64,000 nucleotides of DNA from Polluticoccus soli (GTDB lineage Bacteria; Bacteroidota; Bacteroidia; Chitinophagales; Chitinophagaceae), in contig NZ_JARJHT010000002.1 in the NCBI RefSeq assembly GCF_029269745.1, positions 1,054,001-1,118,000 on the forward strand, in the 5' to 3' direction. Below the pieces are notes generated by a model. The model saw only the letters and a list, made by a program, of their open reading frames with translations. It had not been told where the DNA came from and did not search any database. Shown here piece after piece: positions 34,684 to 43,306 of this stretch. A program made the translations under genes and the position numbers. The number at the start of each line of letters is the position of its first letter. Within the stretch, counting starts at the first letter, position 1.

Positions 34684-35773
34684 AGAACATCTGGTTGTTT
34701 TCGGCTATTGTTTGTTCAACGTATTGCAAAACTACATTGTCAAACTCATTGCCCTGATTAAATAAAAAAGAAACCCCTATTGGCAATACTATTATCGGCA
34801 CGTTCCATTCTTTCAGTTTCTCATAATGCAGGTGCAGGCGTGCAGCGTCTTTCTCGGTGGTCACTATTACTTTACCCTCTGCTTCAAAATTGCCGTAGGC
34901 TTCTTTGATCTCTTCAAGGTCTTTACTCACAAAATAATGATGATCTGCGTAAGACAGCACATGCACCTGTTTCATCTCATCCTGCAAATACCTTACCAGC
35001 GGTTCCGGTTTGGCAATGCAACATACTAATACTGCGCTTTTTCCGCGCAGCGATACCGGCTCATGACTAAAGAAATCATACGGCTGACGATAACTGATAC
35101 CCGTGAAAAATACCTTTTGGTGCGACAGCGGGTTGATCTTAGCGATCATGTCATTGGCCACGGCCCTATCCAGGTTGGGTGGACATTTCGAAACAATGAT
35201 CACATCAGCCCGGTGATAGGCGCTGCGACTTTCCCTCAGGCTACCCATTGGCAGAATGTGATCTGCATAGAATGGTTTCGAAAAATCGGTGATCAGCACA
35301 TTGACACCAGCCTTCACCGAACGGTGCTGGTAGGCATCGTCCAACAGTATCACTTCAACATTCGGACGTTTCTGTAGCAATCTCGGAATGCCCGTAATGC
35401 GCTCTTCAGCCACACTCACTACCAGCTCAGGGTATTTCATATGGTATTGCATAGGCTCGTCACCTATACGCAGGGCATTGGTCTCCGCATCGGCCAGCAG
35501 GAAACCTTGCGTGCGGCGTTTATACCCCCGGCTCATAGTGGCAACCTGGAAACGGTATTGCAGCAACTGGATCAGGTATTCAACGTGCGGGGTCTTGCCC
35601 GTGCCACCGGTCGACAGGTTGCCGACAGAAATAACCGGCGGACTAAATTCGATGGACGAGAAAACACCTGCATCATACAATCGGTTCCGCAACCAAACCA
35701 CCGCTCCGTAAATAAGTGCAAATGGTGCCAATAATATCCTGCCTAATAAATAGAAAATGTTCCTTTGACTCAT
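34664..35773 (-). CDS. lpxK: Tetraacyldisaccharide 4'-kinase
   Basis: 369 residues. It phosphorylates lipid A precursor at the 4' position at the inner membrane. An N-terminal hydrophobic anchor (about 7-27) precedes the P-loop VGNLSTGGTGKTP at 50-62. GYKRRTQG and EVILLDDAYQHRSV are further family motifs, with DDAYQHR containing the catalytic region. It overlaps the upstream formimidoyltransferase-like gene as ATGA (4 bases) and rnr by 20 bases, forming a tightly packed operon. Confidence 0.96.
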   Translation of the reverse strand: MSQRNIFYLLGRILLAPFALIYGAVVWLRNRLYDAGVFSSIEFSPPVISVGNLSTGGTGKTPHVEYLIQLLQYRFQVATMSRGYKRRTQGFLLADAETNALRIGDEPMQYHMKYPELVVSVAEERITGIPRLLQKRPNVEVILLDDAYQHRSVKAGVNVLITDFSKPFYADHILPMGSLRESRSAYHRADVIIVSKCPPNLDRAVANDMIAKINPLSHQKVFFTGISYRQPYDFFSHEPVSLRGKSAVLVCCIAKPEPLVRYLQDEMKQVHVLSYADHHYFVSKDLEEIKEAYGNFEAEGKVIVTTEKDAARLHLHYEKLKEWNVPIIVLPIGVSFLFNQGNEFDNVVLQYVEQTIAENNQMFYGSQEI

Positions 35774-36804
35774 ATCAATCCCGCTCTTTTAAGTGCATAT
35801 TCCAAAACCTTTTCCTGCGGGTCGAAGGGTTTGACTCTGTTTAATCCTAAATGTTCGATAGCTGCGTGCACCAGTAACTCTTTGTCATGCGGTAGCTCTT
35901 TGCCTTCCCTCAGCCAGGTAAAAGCGCCGGCTTCCAGCAGGCAGGTTTCGGGAATCAGTCCCACTACCTCGCAACCGATCACCTCGACGCCCAAGGGTTG
36001 GGCCAAGGCATTCGTTGCCTCCCAGGCCTTAAGCGGCGATGTTATTCTATAGTCCAGCAGGTTCATAGATACCTGCGCAGATTGGAAATCGGCCATGTAC
36101 CATCCTATCGCCCTGAGCTTCGGAAGCAGTCCAGGCACCTTAAGTCTTCCTTGAGGTGACTGCTCGTAATAGCCTCTTTCACGAATTCTATCAGCAATGT
36201 AATTAGCAGCATTTACATCATTGGTTTTCAATGATATATTAAACGCAACAAGAACATCTCTGACACCTATTACCGTAGCACCAGTTTGAAGTGACAGTTC
36301 AAGTGGACCGTAATCGGGCTTCCACTCCGCCAGCTTCATTTTTTCGGCAAACTTCTCGTACTGTCCCTTCCGGATATCGGGCAACGCACGGCGATGTTCA
36401 GCAGTAGCCGACTGTTCATATAAATAAATAGAAATATTTAATTCTCTACCTATACGTTCTCCTAATTGCCGCGAAAGAGCGATCGCTTGATCGACGGTCA
36501 TATCATAAAGTGGTATCAGCGGACAAACATCGGTGGCACCTATGCGTGGGTGTACACCTTCCTGTTTTGTCATGTCTATTACTTCAGCTGCCTTTTTAAC
36601 AGCCTGGAAGGCGGCTTCGCAAACCGCACCGGGTTCGCCGGCAAAGGTCATTACCGTGCGGTTGGCTGCGGGACTGGTATCTATATGCAGTAGCTGCGCA
36701 CCACTTACTGAGTGGATGGCATCTGCAATTGCCTGTATTTTTTGAGGATCACGTCCCTCGCTAAAATTGGGTACGCACTCCAGTATCGGTCCTTTAGAGG
36801 TCAT
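35770..36804 (-). CDS. Glutamate formimidoyltransferase
   Basis: 344 residues, matching the FTCD N- and C-subdomains: ILECVPNFSEGRD at 7-19, GVHPRIGATDVCPLIP near 83-98, and ARAN-like NAANYIADRIRERGY. The enzyme transfers a formimino group from formiminoglutamate to tetrahydrofolate in histidine breakdown. The cyclodeaminase domain is not fused and no hut genes are in the window. It is the first gene of the lpxK-rnr-polyprenyl synthase operon, an unrelated setting. Confidence 0.93.
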   Translation of the reverse strand: MTSKGPILECVPNFSEGRDPQKIQAIADAIHSVSGAQLLHIDTSPAANRTVMTFAGEPGAVCEAAFQAVKKAAEVIDMTKQEGVHPRIGATDVCPLIPLYDMTVDQAIALSRQLGERIGRELNISIYLYEQSATAEHRRALPDIRKGQYEKFAEKMKLAEWKPDYGPLELSLQTGATVIGVRDVLVAFNISLKTNDVNAANYIADRIRERGYYEQSPQGRLKVPGLLPKLRAIGWYMADFQSAQVSMNLLDYRITSPLKAWEATNALAQPLGVEVIGCEVVGLIPETCLLEAGAFTWLREGKELPHDKELLVHAAIEHLGLNRVKPFDPQEKVLEYALKRAGLI

Positions 36805-36887
36805 GTTGCAGTAAATGTAGCAAAATGTGCACCGTTGCAGAAAAGTGAAAATTAACCTGCCATAACTACAGTATCAGCAGATTGCGG

Positions 36888-36895
36888 TAAATTTG
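36888..36895 (+). promoter_or_regulatory. Candidate -7 element
   Basis: TAAATTTG matches TAnnTTTG perfectly, 31 bases ahead of the start codon of the secreted Thr/Lys-rich protein. No TTG at the normal -33 spacing. Confidence 0.45.
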
Positions 36896-36926
36896 ATAAC
36901 AATAAAAGTCCAAAAAACAGGCGGTT

Positions 36927-37340
36927 ATGAAAAAGAGCCTTTACTTATTCCTTATCCTTGCTGTGCCAGCTATCGCAACGGCGCAGACGACGAAAAAAAA
37001 GACTACAACGACCAAAACTACCACGACAGTAAAGAAAACGACTGCACCTGTCAAAAAAACGGCGGCACCTGCTGCACAGGTTGCCAGCCATATCGAGTTT
37101 CAGACCTTCGTGATGGGTAATGACATCATGCTGAATGGTGATTTCCAGGTAGGTAAGGACTACGTAGTAGCCATTAAAGACGATCAAAAGATCACTCTGT
37201 TCACAGCCAATTTTAACGCCCAGAGCAATGCACAGAACGTATCTCTCGGCAAACCTCTGCCGAAGGGCTCTTATACTGTCACTGTACACGAAAAAGATAA
37301 TGCGCTGGCGACCGGTACTATCAACCTAGTGCTTAACTAG
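36927..37340 (+). CDS. Secreted protein with Thr/Lys-rich linker
   Basis: 137 residues. Signal peptide MKKSLYLFLILAVPAIATA, then a low-complexity segment of Thr, Lys and Ala (about 21-50) rather like a linker or cell-surface tether. The last 85 residues look like an immunoglobulin-like strand domain (HIEFQTFVMGNDIMLNGDF, ending KDNALATGTINLVLN). I do not recognise the family. Monocistronic. Confidence 0.7.
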   Translation: MKKSLYLFLILAVPAIATAQTTKKKTTTTKTTTTVKKTTAPVKKTAAPAAQVASHIEFQTFVMGNDIMLNGDFQVGKDYVVAIKDDQKITLFTANFNAQSNAQNVSLGKPLPKGSYTVTVHEKDNALATGTINLVLN

Positions 37341-37466
37341 AATATAAAACTTGACCCATTGTTGTGATATAAACAGCCTTTGAGCCGCTTTTTTTAGTTC
37401 TCCAAACTCCACCGCCCGGTAGCATCAAGCATACTATTAAGTATTTTAGGGTAAAATCTAGCAGAT

Positions 37467-38294
37467 TTGAGAACAGTATTGACAACATTCGTGCTGACAT
37501 TTTCTTTTGCTTGCGTTGCAGACCCAGCTATGCGTACATCTGCTAAAAGAGCGCCGCTACTGGGCAAAGTGAAAATTGTCCGCACGTCGGGATATGGTTT
37601 TTTGAGTGAAGTTCAAACGAAGACAATGTCTTTTAATAAAGACGGCTATTCGGTAGATAGTTTTAATAACGAAGGACTTATGCTCTGCACATACTATGTA
37701 GATCGGGGAAAAACAAGCGGAGGTGTAGAATATAAATACAATCAGAGGGGAATTCTAGTTAAAGAATATCACTGGAATAGTGAAACAGAGCAAAACCCTC
37801 AGGATACTCTGTACATTATATTTATCTACGACACGTCTGACAAATTAGTTGAAGAGCGCTCTTACATTAGCGGAACGAAAGATACTGGCCGGATAAAGTA
37901 CACTTATCTGGGAGAGCAACTAATAGCAAAACAAACAGTTGGCGGGAATATCAACAGAACAAAAACTTTCAAGTATAATGAGAAAGGCCAGTTGATCGAA
38001 GAAAATGATAACATCACCACCCAATATACCTACGACGATAAAGGAAGGATCAAATCAGAAAGTGAACGATACAGTTTTGGTGACCTTAAAACAGTTTATA
38101 CTTACGACGAACACAACAATGAGGTTTTAGCAGAAGAACGCGTCAGCGATGGATCTGCAGGCAGGCGCTTCGTTAGCGAATACATTTACGACAGTCGGGG
38201 TAACTGGACACAATGTATAGAAGATTTTCCAAAAGATTTCGAAGGTGACCCTGCGCTAAAACAAATGTCAATACGAGAGATTGAGTACTATTAA
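37467..38294 (+). CDS. Secreted protein with YD-like repeats
   Basis: 275 residues from a TTG at 37467; a stop lies five codons upstream and no ATG precedes the repeats, so a TTG or GTG (37491) start is forced. A hydrophobic N-terminus (VLTTFVLTFSFACVA) suggests export, with a possible lipoprotein Cys16. The body is about six YD/RHS-like units with Y-x-Y-D/N-x-x-G spacing: KYNQRGILVKEY, FIYDTSDKLVEE, KYNEKGQLIEE, YTYDDKGRIKSE, YTYDEHNNEVLAE and YIYDSRGNWTQ. These form beta-rich shells. Function unknown; it resembles small orphan YD proteins common in Bacteroidota. Confidence 0.78.
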   Translation: MRTVLTTFVLTFSFACVADPAMRTSAKRAPLLGKVKIVRTSGYGFLSEVQTKTMSFNKDGYSVDSFNNEGLMLCTYYVDRGKTSGGVEYKYNQRGILVKEYHWNSETEQNPQDTLYIIFIYDTSDKLVEERSYISGTKDTGRIKYTYLGEQLIAKQTVGGNINRTKTFKYNEKGQLIEENDNITTQYTYDDKGRIKSESERYSFGDLKTVYTYDEHNNEVLAEERVSDGSAGRRFVSEYIYDSRGNWTQCIEDFPKDFEGDPALKQMSIREIEYY

Positions 38295-38455
38295 CTACCT
38301 CAGCAAACGACAATTTCATAATTATGCTTAGCAAAAAGATGATTTTAAAGGTGTTAGTGGCCAAACACATTTGAAAAGCAACCTCATCGGTCGCTTCGTA
38401 TTTTGTGCAAACCCAACGCCAATACCCTTGCCCGTTTTCGTAATTTTAGTGTACT

Positions 38456-39025
38456 ATGAAAACACTAATTTTATTCGCAGCCGCCGCGCTCTGCCTGTGT
38501 CAGAGTTGCGCTACAATGGACGCAGAGAAAACGCCTACAACTCGCGTCGCAGACACTACACGAACTTTTGCTGAAAAGATACAAGTGATCGAACGCGATA
38601 TTTCCAGCATGGAAGAAGCCGCCGACCTTGACTACTCGGCTACCTATGTCGATCTGTTTGAAAACCCCGAACCAGATTTTACTGCTGCACTCGCATTTAT
38701 AAAGGATGGCCACAATACGCTCCAGCAAAAGCAAATTGCAGCGTACGCCATGAGCAATCTGCCACTCGACAAATACCTGCAGTTCGCGAGTACGGCATAC
38801 CGGGCATATAGAACACGTAACGCGGCTGAAGAACTGATAGCCCAGATAGTGCTCTACAAGTATCCATCGCCTTCCAATAAGATCGTTATGAATTACCAGA
38901 ACCCGGGTGTTATTCAACTTCTGTCCCAGCTGAAGGCCGATTCAAGGCTTTCTCCCGAATTCAAGAAAGAGGTTGACGATGTGCTCAGTGGCGTGACACT
39001 AAAAGACCACCTCGCCAAGAAATAG
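38456..39025 (+). CDS. Putative lipoprotein of unknown function
   Basis: 189 residues. The hydrophobic N-terminus ends in a Cys-rich region LCLCQSCAT (12-20), from which Cys15 or Cys18 may be lipidated. The mature part is largely helical, with the pattern IAAYAMSNLPLDKYLQFAST followed by AYRAYRTRNAAEELIAQIVL. No named family recognised. It stands alone between a YD-repeat gene and a spacer. Confidence 0.68.
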   Translation: MKTLILFAAAALCLCQSCATMDAEKTPTTRVADTTRTFAEKIQVIERDISSMEEAADLDYSATYVDLFENPEPDFTAALAFIKDGHNTLQQKQIAAYAMSNLPLDKYLQFASTAYRAYRTRNAAEELIAQIVLYKYPSPSNKIVMNYQNPGVIQLLSQLKADSRLSPEFKKEVDDVLSGVTLKDHLAKK

Positions 39026-39079
39026 CAACACACTATTTTATATTTTTTGCGTATTTTTGCTATAGTAATTAAAAACACT

Positions 39080-39139
39080 ATGGCCCTGAAATACGCATTC
39101 CTTTGTTTTTGCCACACCCGAATGTTACAAAAGGCCTAG
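39080..39139 (+). other. Possible 19-codon small ORF behind a -7 element
   Basis: An ATG at 39080 opens a 19-residue frame (MALKYAFLCFCHTRMLQKA). TATTTTTG, a perfect -7 element, lies about 20-27 bases upstream, near 39052-39059. It could be a leader peptide, a gene remnant or chance. The 265-base region from 39026 to 39290 otherwise holds no gene I can support. Confidence 0.2.
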
Positions 39140-39290
39140 GGGGTGCCACATCGGCAACAAATTGACACAAATTCGTGCTCAAACACAATACGGGAGCGAA
39201 GTTCAGGGTTGTGCAAAAGCGAGTTTGTAACAATTTTAACAGCTCAAAAGGCTGGAATTTGCACTAAACAGTCAACAAATGCCCTATCAC

Positions 39291-40265
39291 CTATTCTACC
39301 CGAACCTCGGTCGACTGATCTTTTTGGACAGAAAAGACCTTGGCATGTTCTACCCCATTTGCCATAAAGGCGGCTTTATACCGGCCCGGCCCAAGCATAA
39401 TGGACCTGCTGGCTGCGCCGGAAAAATAGATCTCGTCCAGCTTACGGTACCCTCCCTGCTCCTCCACATAAAGCACGATAGCGTACAACTGGTTGGTATT
39501 ATAAATAATGGCCGTACCTCTGTCGGCAACCTCGGATCGTGGTGGCGTATTGGTTTGCGTCAACTTGCGCATAGTATATATCGGTATGCGGATGGTATCG
39601 GCACGCACTGGGGGCTGTATGATCGTAGCCATGCCCTTGGCTGGATACTGCGAAATGATATAGTCAATAACCGCCCGGTATTTCAGCGGGTCTCCACTAA
39701 ATACAGAATCGTAGCAGGTGGTCGTAGCCCGCCCATATTCCACCAGGTACTTCCGGTAGAATTTACCAGCAGGCAGGCAATTATCTGCCTGGCATTGGCG
39801 GCCGGTATCGCTCACCACTATGACGCTGTATTGAAAATGAGCAGTATCAGCAAGCTCATTGGCAATAGCCTCGGAAAAAGCATAATTCAATTCGCCCTTG
39901 CCTGTAGGTTTAATGTCCGCGAGTCTCAGGCCAAGCTGGAAATGATTCTCTTTGGAAAAGCGGACTTCCTGGCGCGAGTCTTTGCAAATATTATAAGACA
40001 GAGGAAAGAGATGACCGTAGACCCGCAGGCCCATCTGTATATCGTCGTTGTGCTGGTACATTTCTTCGGCCAGGCCAGTAATCAGCTGCGAAGCCAGTTT
40101 GTACTTGGTAGCTTGTCCCTGCCAGCTCGCTCCCATTCCCGCCGAACCGTTGAGGATGAGCAATAAGCGATGCGGCTTTGTAACCACCTGGCATCGTGCG
40201 GTTTTATTCACCACTATGAAAACGACAACAAACGACAACAATTTCAGCCAGCGCTCCATGATCAA
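39291..40265 (-). CDS. Secreted VWA-like domain protein
   Basis: 324 residues (ATG 40265, or ATG 40259). A hydrophobic segment LLSFVVVFIVV is followed by CQ, a likely export signal. The first domain looks like a von Willebrand A fold: RLLLILNGSAGMGASW at 33-48 is in the place of the MIDAS DxSxSM strand but has Asn for Asp; MGLRVYGH and GELNYAFSEAI, then YSVIVVSDTG, complete the usual order. The C-terminal 100 residues form a separate beta domain. It follows the NUDIX gene by 2 bases. The tandem repeat 40223-40241 falls in its signal-peptide codons. Confidence 0.72.
   Translation of the reverse strand: MIMERWLKLLSFVVVFIVVNKTARCQVVTKPHRLLLILNGSAGMGASWQGQATKYKLASQLITGLAEEMYQHNDDIQMGLRVYGHLFPLSYNICKDSRQEVRFSKENHFQLGLRLADIKPTGKGELNYAFSEAIANELADTAHFQYSVIVVSDTGRQCQADNCLPAGKFYRKYLVEYGRATTTCYDSVFSGDPLKYRAVIDYIISQYPAKGMATIIQPPVRADTIRIPIYTMRKLTQTNTPPRSEVADRGTAIIYNTNQLYAIVLYVEEQGGYRKLDEIYFSGAASRSIMLGPGRYKAAFMANGVEHAKVFSVQKDQSTEVRVE
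40223..40241 (-). repeat. Tandem TTTGTTGTCG repeat, copy 2 (inside a coding region)
   Basis: The minus strand carries the same 19-mer as at 16005-16023, extending to 23 shared bases with that copy. Here it encodes part of a hydrophobic signal segment (LLSFVV), so coincidence with codon choice is possible. Confidence 0.7.
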
Positions 40266-40267
40266 TG

Positions 40268-40699
40268 CTATTTTGATACCATCGATAAAGCCCGCTGTAT
40301 GATCTCGCTGTGGTCGAAACCTAACTTCGGCAATGCGGTCACATCAAACCACCTCGCATCTGCCGCATCGTCCTGTCCCTTTACCTCCAACTCTTTGGGC
40401 ACTACACCAACATATGCTACCGATAATACCCTGTCGCGGGGATCGCGGTGCACGGCGTCGAATACGTCTATCCGCCGTAGTTCTACACCACGCACGCCTG
40501 TTTCTTCTTCCAGCTCGCGGTGCACTGCTGCATCGCAGGTTTCGTCTATATCCACAAACCCGCCGGGCAAGGACCACATCCCCTTAAAAGGTTCATTTTT
40601 CCGCTGTATCAAAAGCACTTTAAAACCATCTCCGAGTTTTGCAATAACCACGGCGTCTGTACCAAGTGCAAATCGGGGATATTCGTAGGTGTATGGCAT
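40268..40699 (-). CDS. NUDIX hydrolase
   Basis: 143 residues. The Nudix box is complete at 47-69: G-x5-E-x7-R-E-L-E-E-E-T-G-V, with FVDIDETCDAAVH between the Gly and the Arg. It hydrolyses a nucleoside diphosphate linked to another group. MWSLPGGFVD and the strand VLLIQRKN are typical of ADP-ribose or sugar-nucleotide forms, but substrate is not determined by this. It lies between a small unknown gene (31-base gap) and the VWA-like gene (2-base gap), all leftward. Confidence 0.93.
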   Translation of the reverse strand: MPYTYEYPRFALGTDAVVIAKLGDGFKVLLIQRKNEPFKGMWSLPGGFVDIDETCDAAVHRELEEETGVRGVELRRIDVFDAVHRDPRDRVLSVAYVGVVPKELEVKGQDDAADARWFDVTALPKLGFDHSEIIQRALSMVSK

Positions 40700-40730
40700 A
40701 TGTCAAGCTATCAGTTGGCAAAATACCGTT

Positions 40731-40958
40731 TTATTTCAGACGCTTATCATAGTCTTCACGTATATGTTGATTGACGTAGGTGGTCAAACCCTTACCTGCT
40801 GCAGCAAGCACCTTCATTTGCTCCACATGCTCCATTCCTGGTCTGGCATAGGAGTACAAATATTGCGAGCCATCCCGGAACTCGAGAATGACCGCATCTT
40901 CCAGTATCTCGTAACCCACCACACCTGCATCTCCCGAAACAGCTGCGTATCGTTGCAT
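40731..40958 (-). CDS. Small conserved protein of unknown function
   Basis: 75 residues. The sequence has strand-strand-helix pattern VGYEILEDAVILEFRDGSQY, LYSY, then HVEQMKVLAAAGKGLTTYVN. It recalls KTSC-like small proteins. No signal peptide; presumably cytoplasmic. It is first in a leftward group with the NUDIX gene, but functional linkage is not evident. Confidence 0.65.
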   Translation of the reverse strand: MQRYAAVSGDAGVVGYEILEDAVILEFRDGSQYLYSYARPGMEHVEQMKVLAAAGKGLTTYVNQHIREDYDKRLK

Positions 40959-40993
40959 ATCCGGAGCTTCGGCAAAATCATGCCCATAAACAT

Positions 40994-41021
40994 CAATGGC
41001 CTTGCATCTGCAAGGCCATTG
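40994..41021. terminator. Long perfect hairpin after the S46 peptidase gene
   Basis: CAATGGCCTTGCA (40994-41006) pairs with TGCAAGGCCATTG (41009-41021) over a 2-base loop, 22 bases beyond the peptidase stop. No T run follows on the minus strand, so it may be a weak terminator or an mRNA 3'-end stabiliser. Confidence 0.6.
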
Positions 41022-41042
41022 ATAAAATTGTCGAAAATGATC

Positions 41043-43199
41043 TTATTTCCTGATGTCCATTTCTTCCAGCAGGTTGTGGGCTTTACCCATCTTTTCGATC
41101 AGGAAGAGGATGAAACGAGAATCAGTGCAAATAGTACGCTTGTACTTTTTGTCGAACGCGATATCACCGCTCATAGCTTCCCAGTTACCGTCAAAGGCAA
41201 TACCGATCCACTCACCGCTACCGTTAATAATAGGACTACCCGAGTTACCACCGGTAATATCATTAGTAGTAATAAAGCAGGTTACCAGTTCGCCATTTGC
41301 GTTAGCGTAGCGGCCATAATCTTTCTTGTTATACAGCTCAATCAATTCAGAAGGCAGATCGAACTCATCATCGCCTGGTTTGTATTTCTCCATCACACCG
41401 TCCATAGTAGTGTAGTAGTCGTACTTAACGGCATCCTGTGGCTCGTAGCTGGCAACTGTCCCGTAAGTGATACGCATTGTGGAGTTAGCATCCGGGTAAA
41501 ACAGTGCGTTCTCATTCATCTCCGTCAGACCTTTGATGTAGGTCTTAGCAAACTCTTTCTTTTTGTCGTTGAAATCGTTCACTTTAGCCTCGTAGTTGTC
41601 TTTGTAGTTCTTCACAAAGCTGTAAGCATAAGCAAAAGCCGGATCGCTATTCAGCTTTTCGATAGTAGGCTGTTGGATGAAAGCATTCAGCTTATTGCTA
41701 TCCAGCAAGAACGTGTTGGCATATACATAGTTTGTATAGTCAACATAAGTTTTCTCGCTGGCGCTGCTACCATAGTTTTTGAAGATAGTGCTTTGGTAGA
41801 TCGAAGGATGTTGCGCCTGTGGGATGTCGTTGTAGAACATTTGCGTCATTGCAGCAAACAAGTCCTTATCGGTAGGTATATCCAGTGTGCGAACGATAGC
41901 CTTGTAGTTCTTCTTCAGATCGTCGGTATGCTTCTTAACTGTATCGGCGTTAGGACTTTTCTTTTCCAGTTCTTTATACAACGGCTCCAAAGACGCAGCC
42001 AGGCGGCTCAGTGCAGGCGCACGGAACGCTTCGCCATAATAAGTTACGTGCTTCGCGTATGGCAAATAAGTACCGTACAGGTTGTTGTATTGAGCAGTAA
42101 GGTTCTTGTACTCAGATTTCTTGTTTTTAACAGCCCAGTCAGTAAATGCTTTTTCTTTAGCGATCTTTTCATCAACCACGTTCAGGCGCTTCAGTTGTTC
42201 TGTCTGGCCAATGAAATACTTCCAGTAGTTAGAGATGCTGGCGTAAGAAGAAGTGTACTTCAGGTAAACAGCTTTATCCTGGTCCATGTGCTTGCGCATA
42301 ATAGCGAGGCGCTTGTCGCGCAGCTTAACGATAGAAGGGTTCACTTCATTGATGGCCATGCTGATGCCGCTCGATACTTCGTAGCGGTTGGTACGGCCAG
42401 GGTAACCGAAGACCATTGCATAGTCGCCTTCTTTTACGCCTTTAATAGAGATCGGCAGGTATTTCTTAGGACGGTAAGGAACGTTGTCTTTAGAATATTC
42501 CGCAGGATTGTTGTCTTTGTTGGCGTATACGCGGAACATAGAGAAATCTGCAGTGTGACGAGGCCACATCCAGTTGTCTGTATCGCCGCCGAATTTACCC
42601 AGCGATTTAGGCGGAGTACCTACCAGGCGAACATCAGTGTATTTTTTGTACACCAGCAGCAGGTATTGGTTACCGTTAAAGTATTCTTTTACCTGTGTTG
42701 TATATTTCTTGTTCTCAGAAGCACGGTCTTCGATCTTTTTGCGGATCTCTTCCATTTTTTTAGCCAGCTTCTCGCCTTTCAGCTTTTTAGTAGCCTTGTT
42801 CACTTCGTCTGTTACGTCTTCGATACGCTCCAGGAAAAGGGCTGTTACGTCTTTTGCAGGAAGTTCTTCCGCATAGCTATATGCCCAGAAACCATTGTCC
42901 AAGTAGTTTTTTTCGACAGTGCTAAGACCCGCAATTGCGCCATAGCCGCAGTGGTGGTTGGTGATCAGCAGGCCGTTAGGCGATATGATCTCGCCAGTGC
43001 AGCCGCCACCAAATTGAACAACGGCATCTTTCAGGCTTGCCTGGTTAATACTATAAAGATCTTCTTTCGACAGTTTCAGCCCCAAACGAACCATTTCGTC
43101 ATAATTCTTCCCTATCAGGTGGGGGATCCACATACCCTCATCGGCACGGGCAGTCAGCAGCCCCATTGCAACAACGAGCGATAAAAGAATTTTTTTCAT
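41043..43199 (-). CDS. S46 family dipeptidyl-peptidase, DPP7-like
   Basis: 718 residues with a signal peptide (MKKILLSLVVAMGLLTARA). It removes dipeptides from N-termini of peptides in the periplasm. The catalytic triad is visible: LLITNHHCGYG around 78-87 for His, GGDTDNWMWPRHTADFS near 223-239 for Asp, and TGGNSGSPIIN with Ser653. The residue 18 positions after this Ser is Gly671 (FDGNWEAM); in Porphyromonas gingivalis enzymes Gly there marks DPP7 (hydrophobic P1) and Arg marks DPP11 (acidic P1). It is monocistronic. Confidence 0.96.
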   Translation of the reverse strand: MKKILLSLVVAMGLLTARADEGMWIPHLIGKNYDEMVRLGLKLSKEDLYSINQASLKDAVVQFGGGCTGEIISPNGLLITNHHCGYGAIAGLSTVEKNYLDNGFWAYSYAEELPAKDVTALFLERIEDVTDEVNKATKKLKGEKLAKKMEEIRKKIEDRASENKKYTTQVKEYFNGNQYLLLVYKKYTDVRLVGTPPKSLGKFGGDTDNWMWPRHTADFSMFRVYANKDNNPAEYSKDNVPYRPKKYLPISIKGVKEGDYAMVFGYPGRTNRYEVSSGISMAINEVNPSIVKLRDKRLAIMRKHMDQDKAVYLKYTSSYASISNYWKYFIGQTEQLKRLNVVDEKIAKEKAFTDWAVKNKKSEYKNLTAQYNNLYGTYLPYAKHVTYYGEAFRAPALSRLAASLEPLYKELEKKSPNADTVKKHTDDLKKNYKAIVRTLDIPTDKDLFAAMTQMFYNDIPQAQHPSIYQSTIFKNYGSSASEKTYVDYTNYVYANTFLLDSNKLNAFIQQPTIEKLNSDPAFAYAYSFVKNYKDNYEAKVNDFNDKKKEFAKTYIKGLTEMNENALFYPDANSTMRITYGTVASYEPQDAVKYDYYTTMDGVMEKYKPGDDEFDLPSELIELYNKKDYGRYANANGELVTCFITTNDITGGNSGSPIINGSGEWIGIAFDGNWEAMSGDIAFDKKYKRTICTDSRFILFLIEKMGKAHNLLEEMDIRK

Positions 43200-43238
43200 T
43201 TTTATTTGATCGTTTAATTAGAAAAACTCAACAGGCCG

Positions 43239-43246
43239 CAAAAATA
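43239..43246 (-). promoter_or_regulatory. Candidate -7 element of the S46 peptidase gene
   Basis: On the minus strand this reads TATTTTTG, a perfect match to TAnnTTTG, 40 bases ahead of the start codon. The nearest TTG is 24 bases further upstream, a little beyond the usual spacing. Confidence 0.45.
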
Positions 43247-43306
43247 GTAAATAGCAACTACTAGTTGCAGCAATTCGGGGTTAGAAAAATGGGGGATTTA
43301 GCGTTA

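Noticed and set aside
40689-43184. An open frame of 831 codons on the plus strand
   Set aside because: It is antisense to the complete S46 peptidase gene with its triad and signal peptide. The sequence is hydrophobic, Cys/Phe/Val-rich and has no domain. Codon bias of the real gene explains the lack of stops.
43252-43272. Small palindrome GCAACTACTAGTTGC ahead of the S46 gene
   Set aside because: Short and isolated; it may be an operator but there is no second copy or known match to support it.
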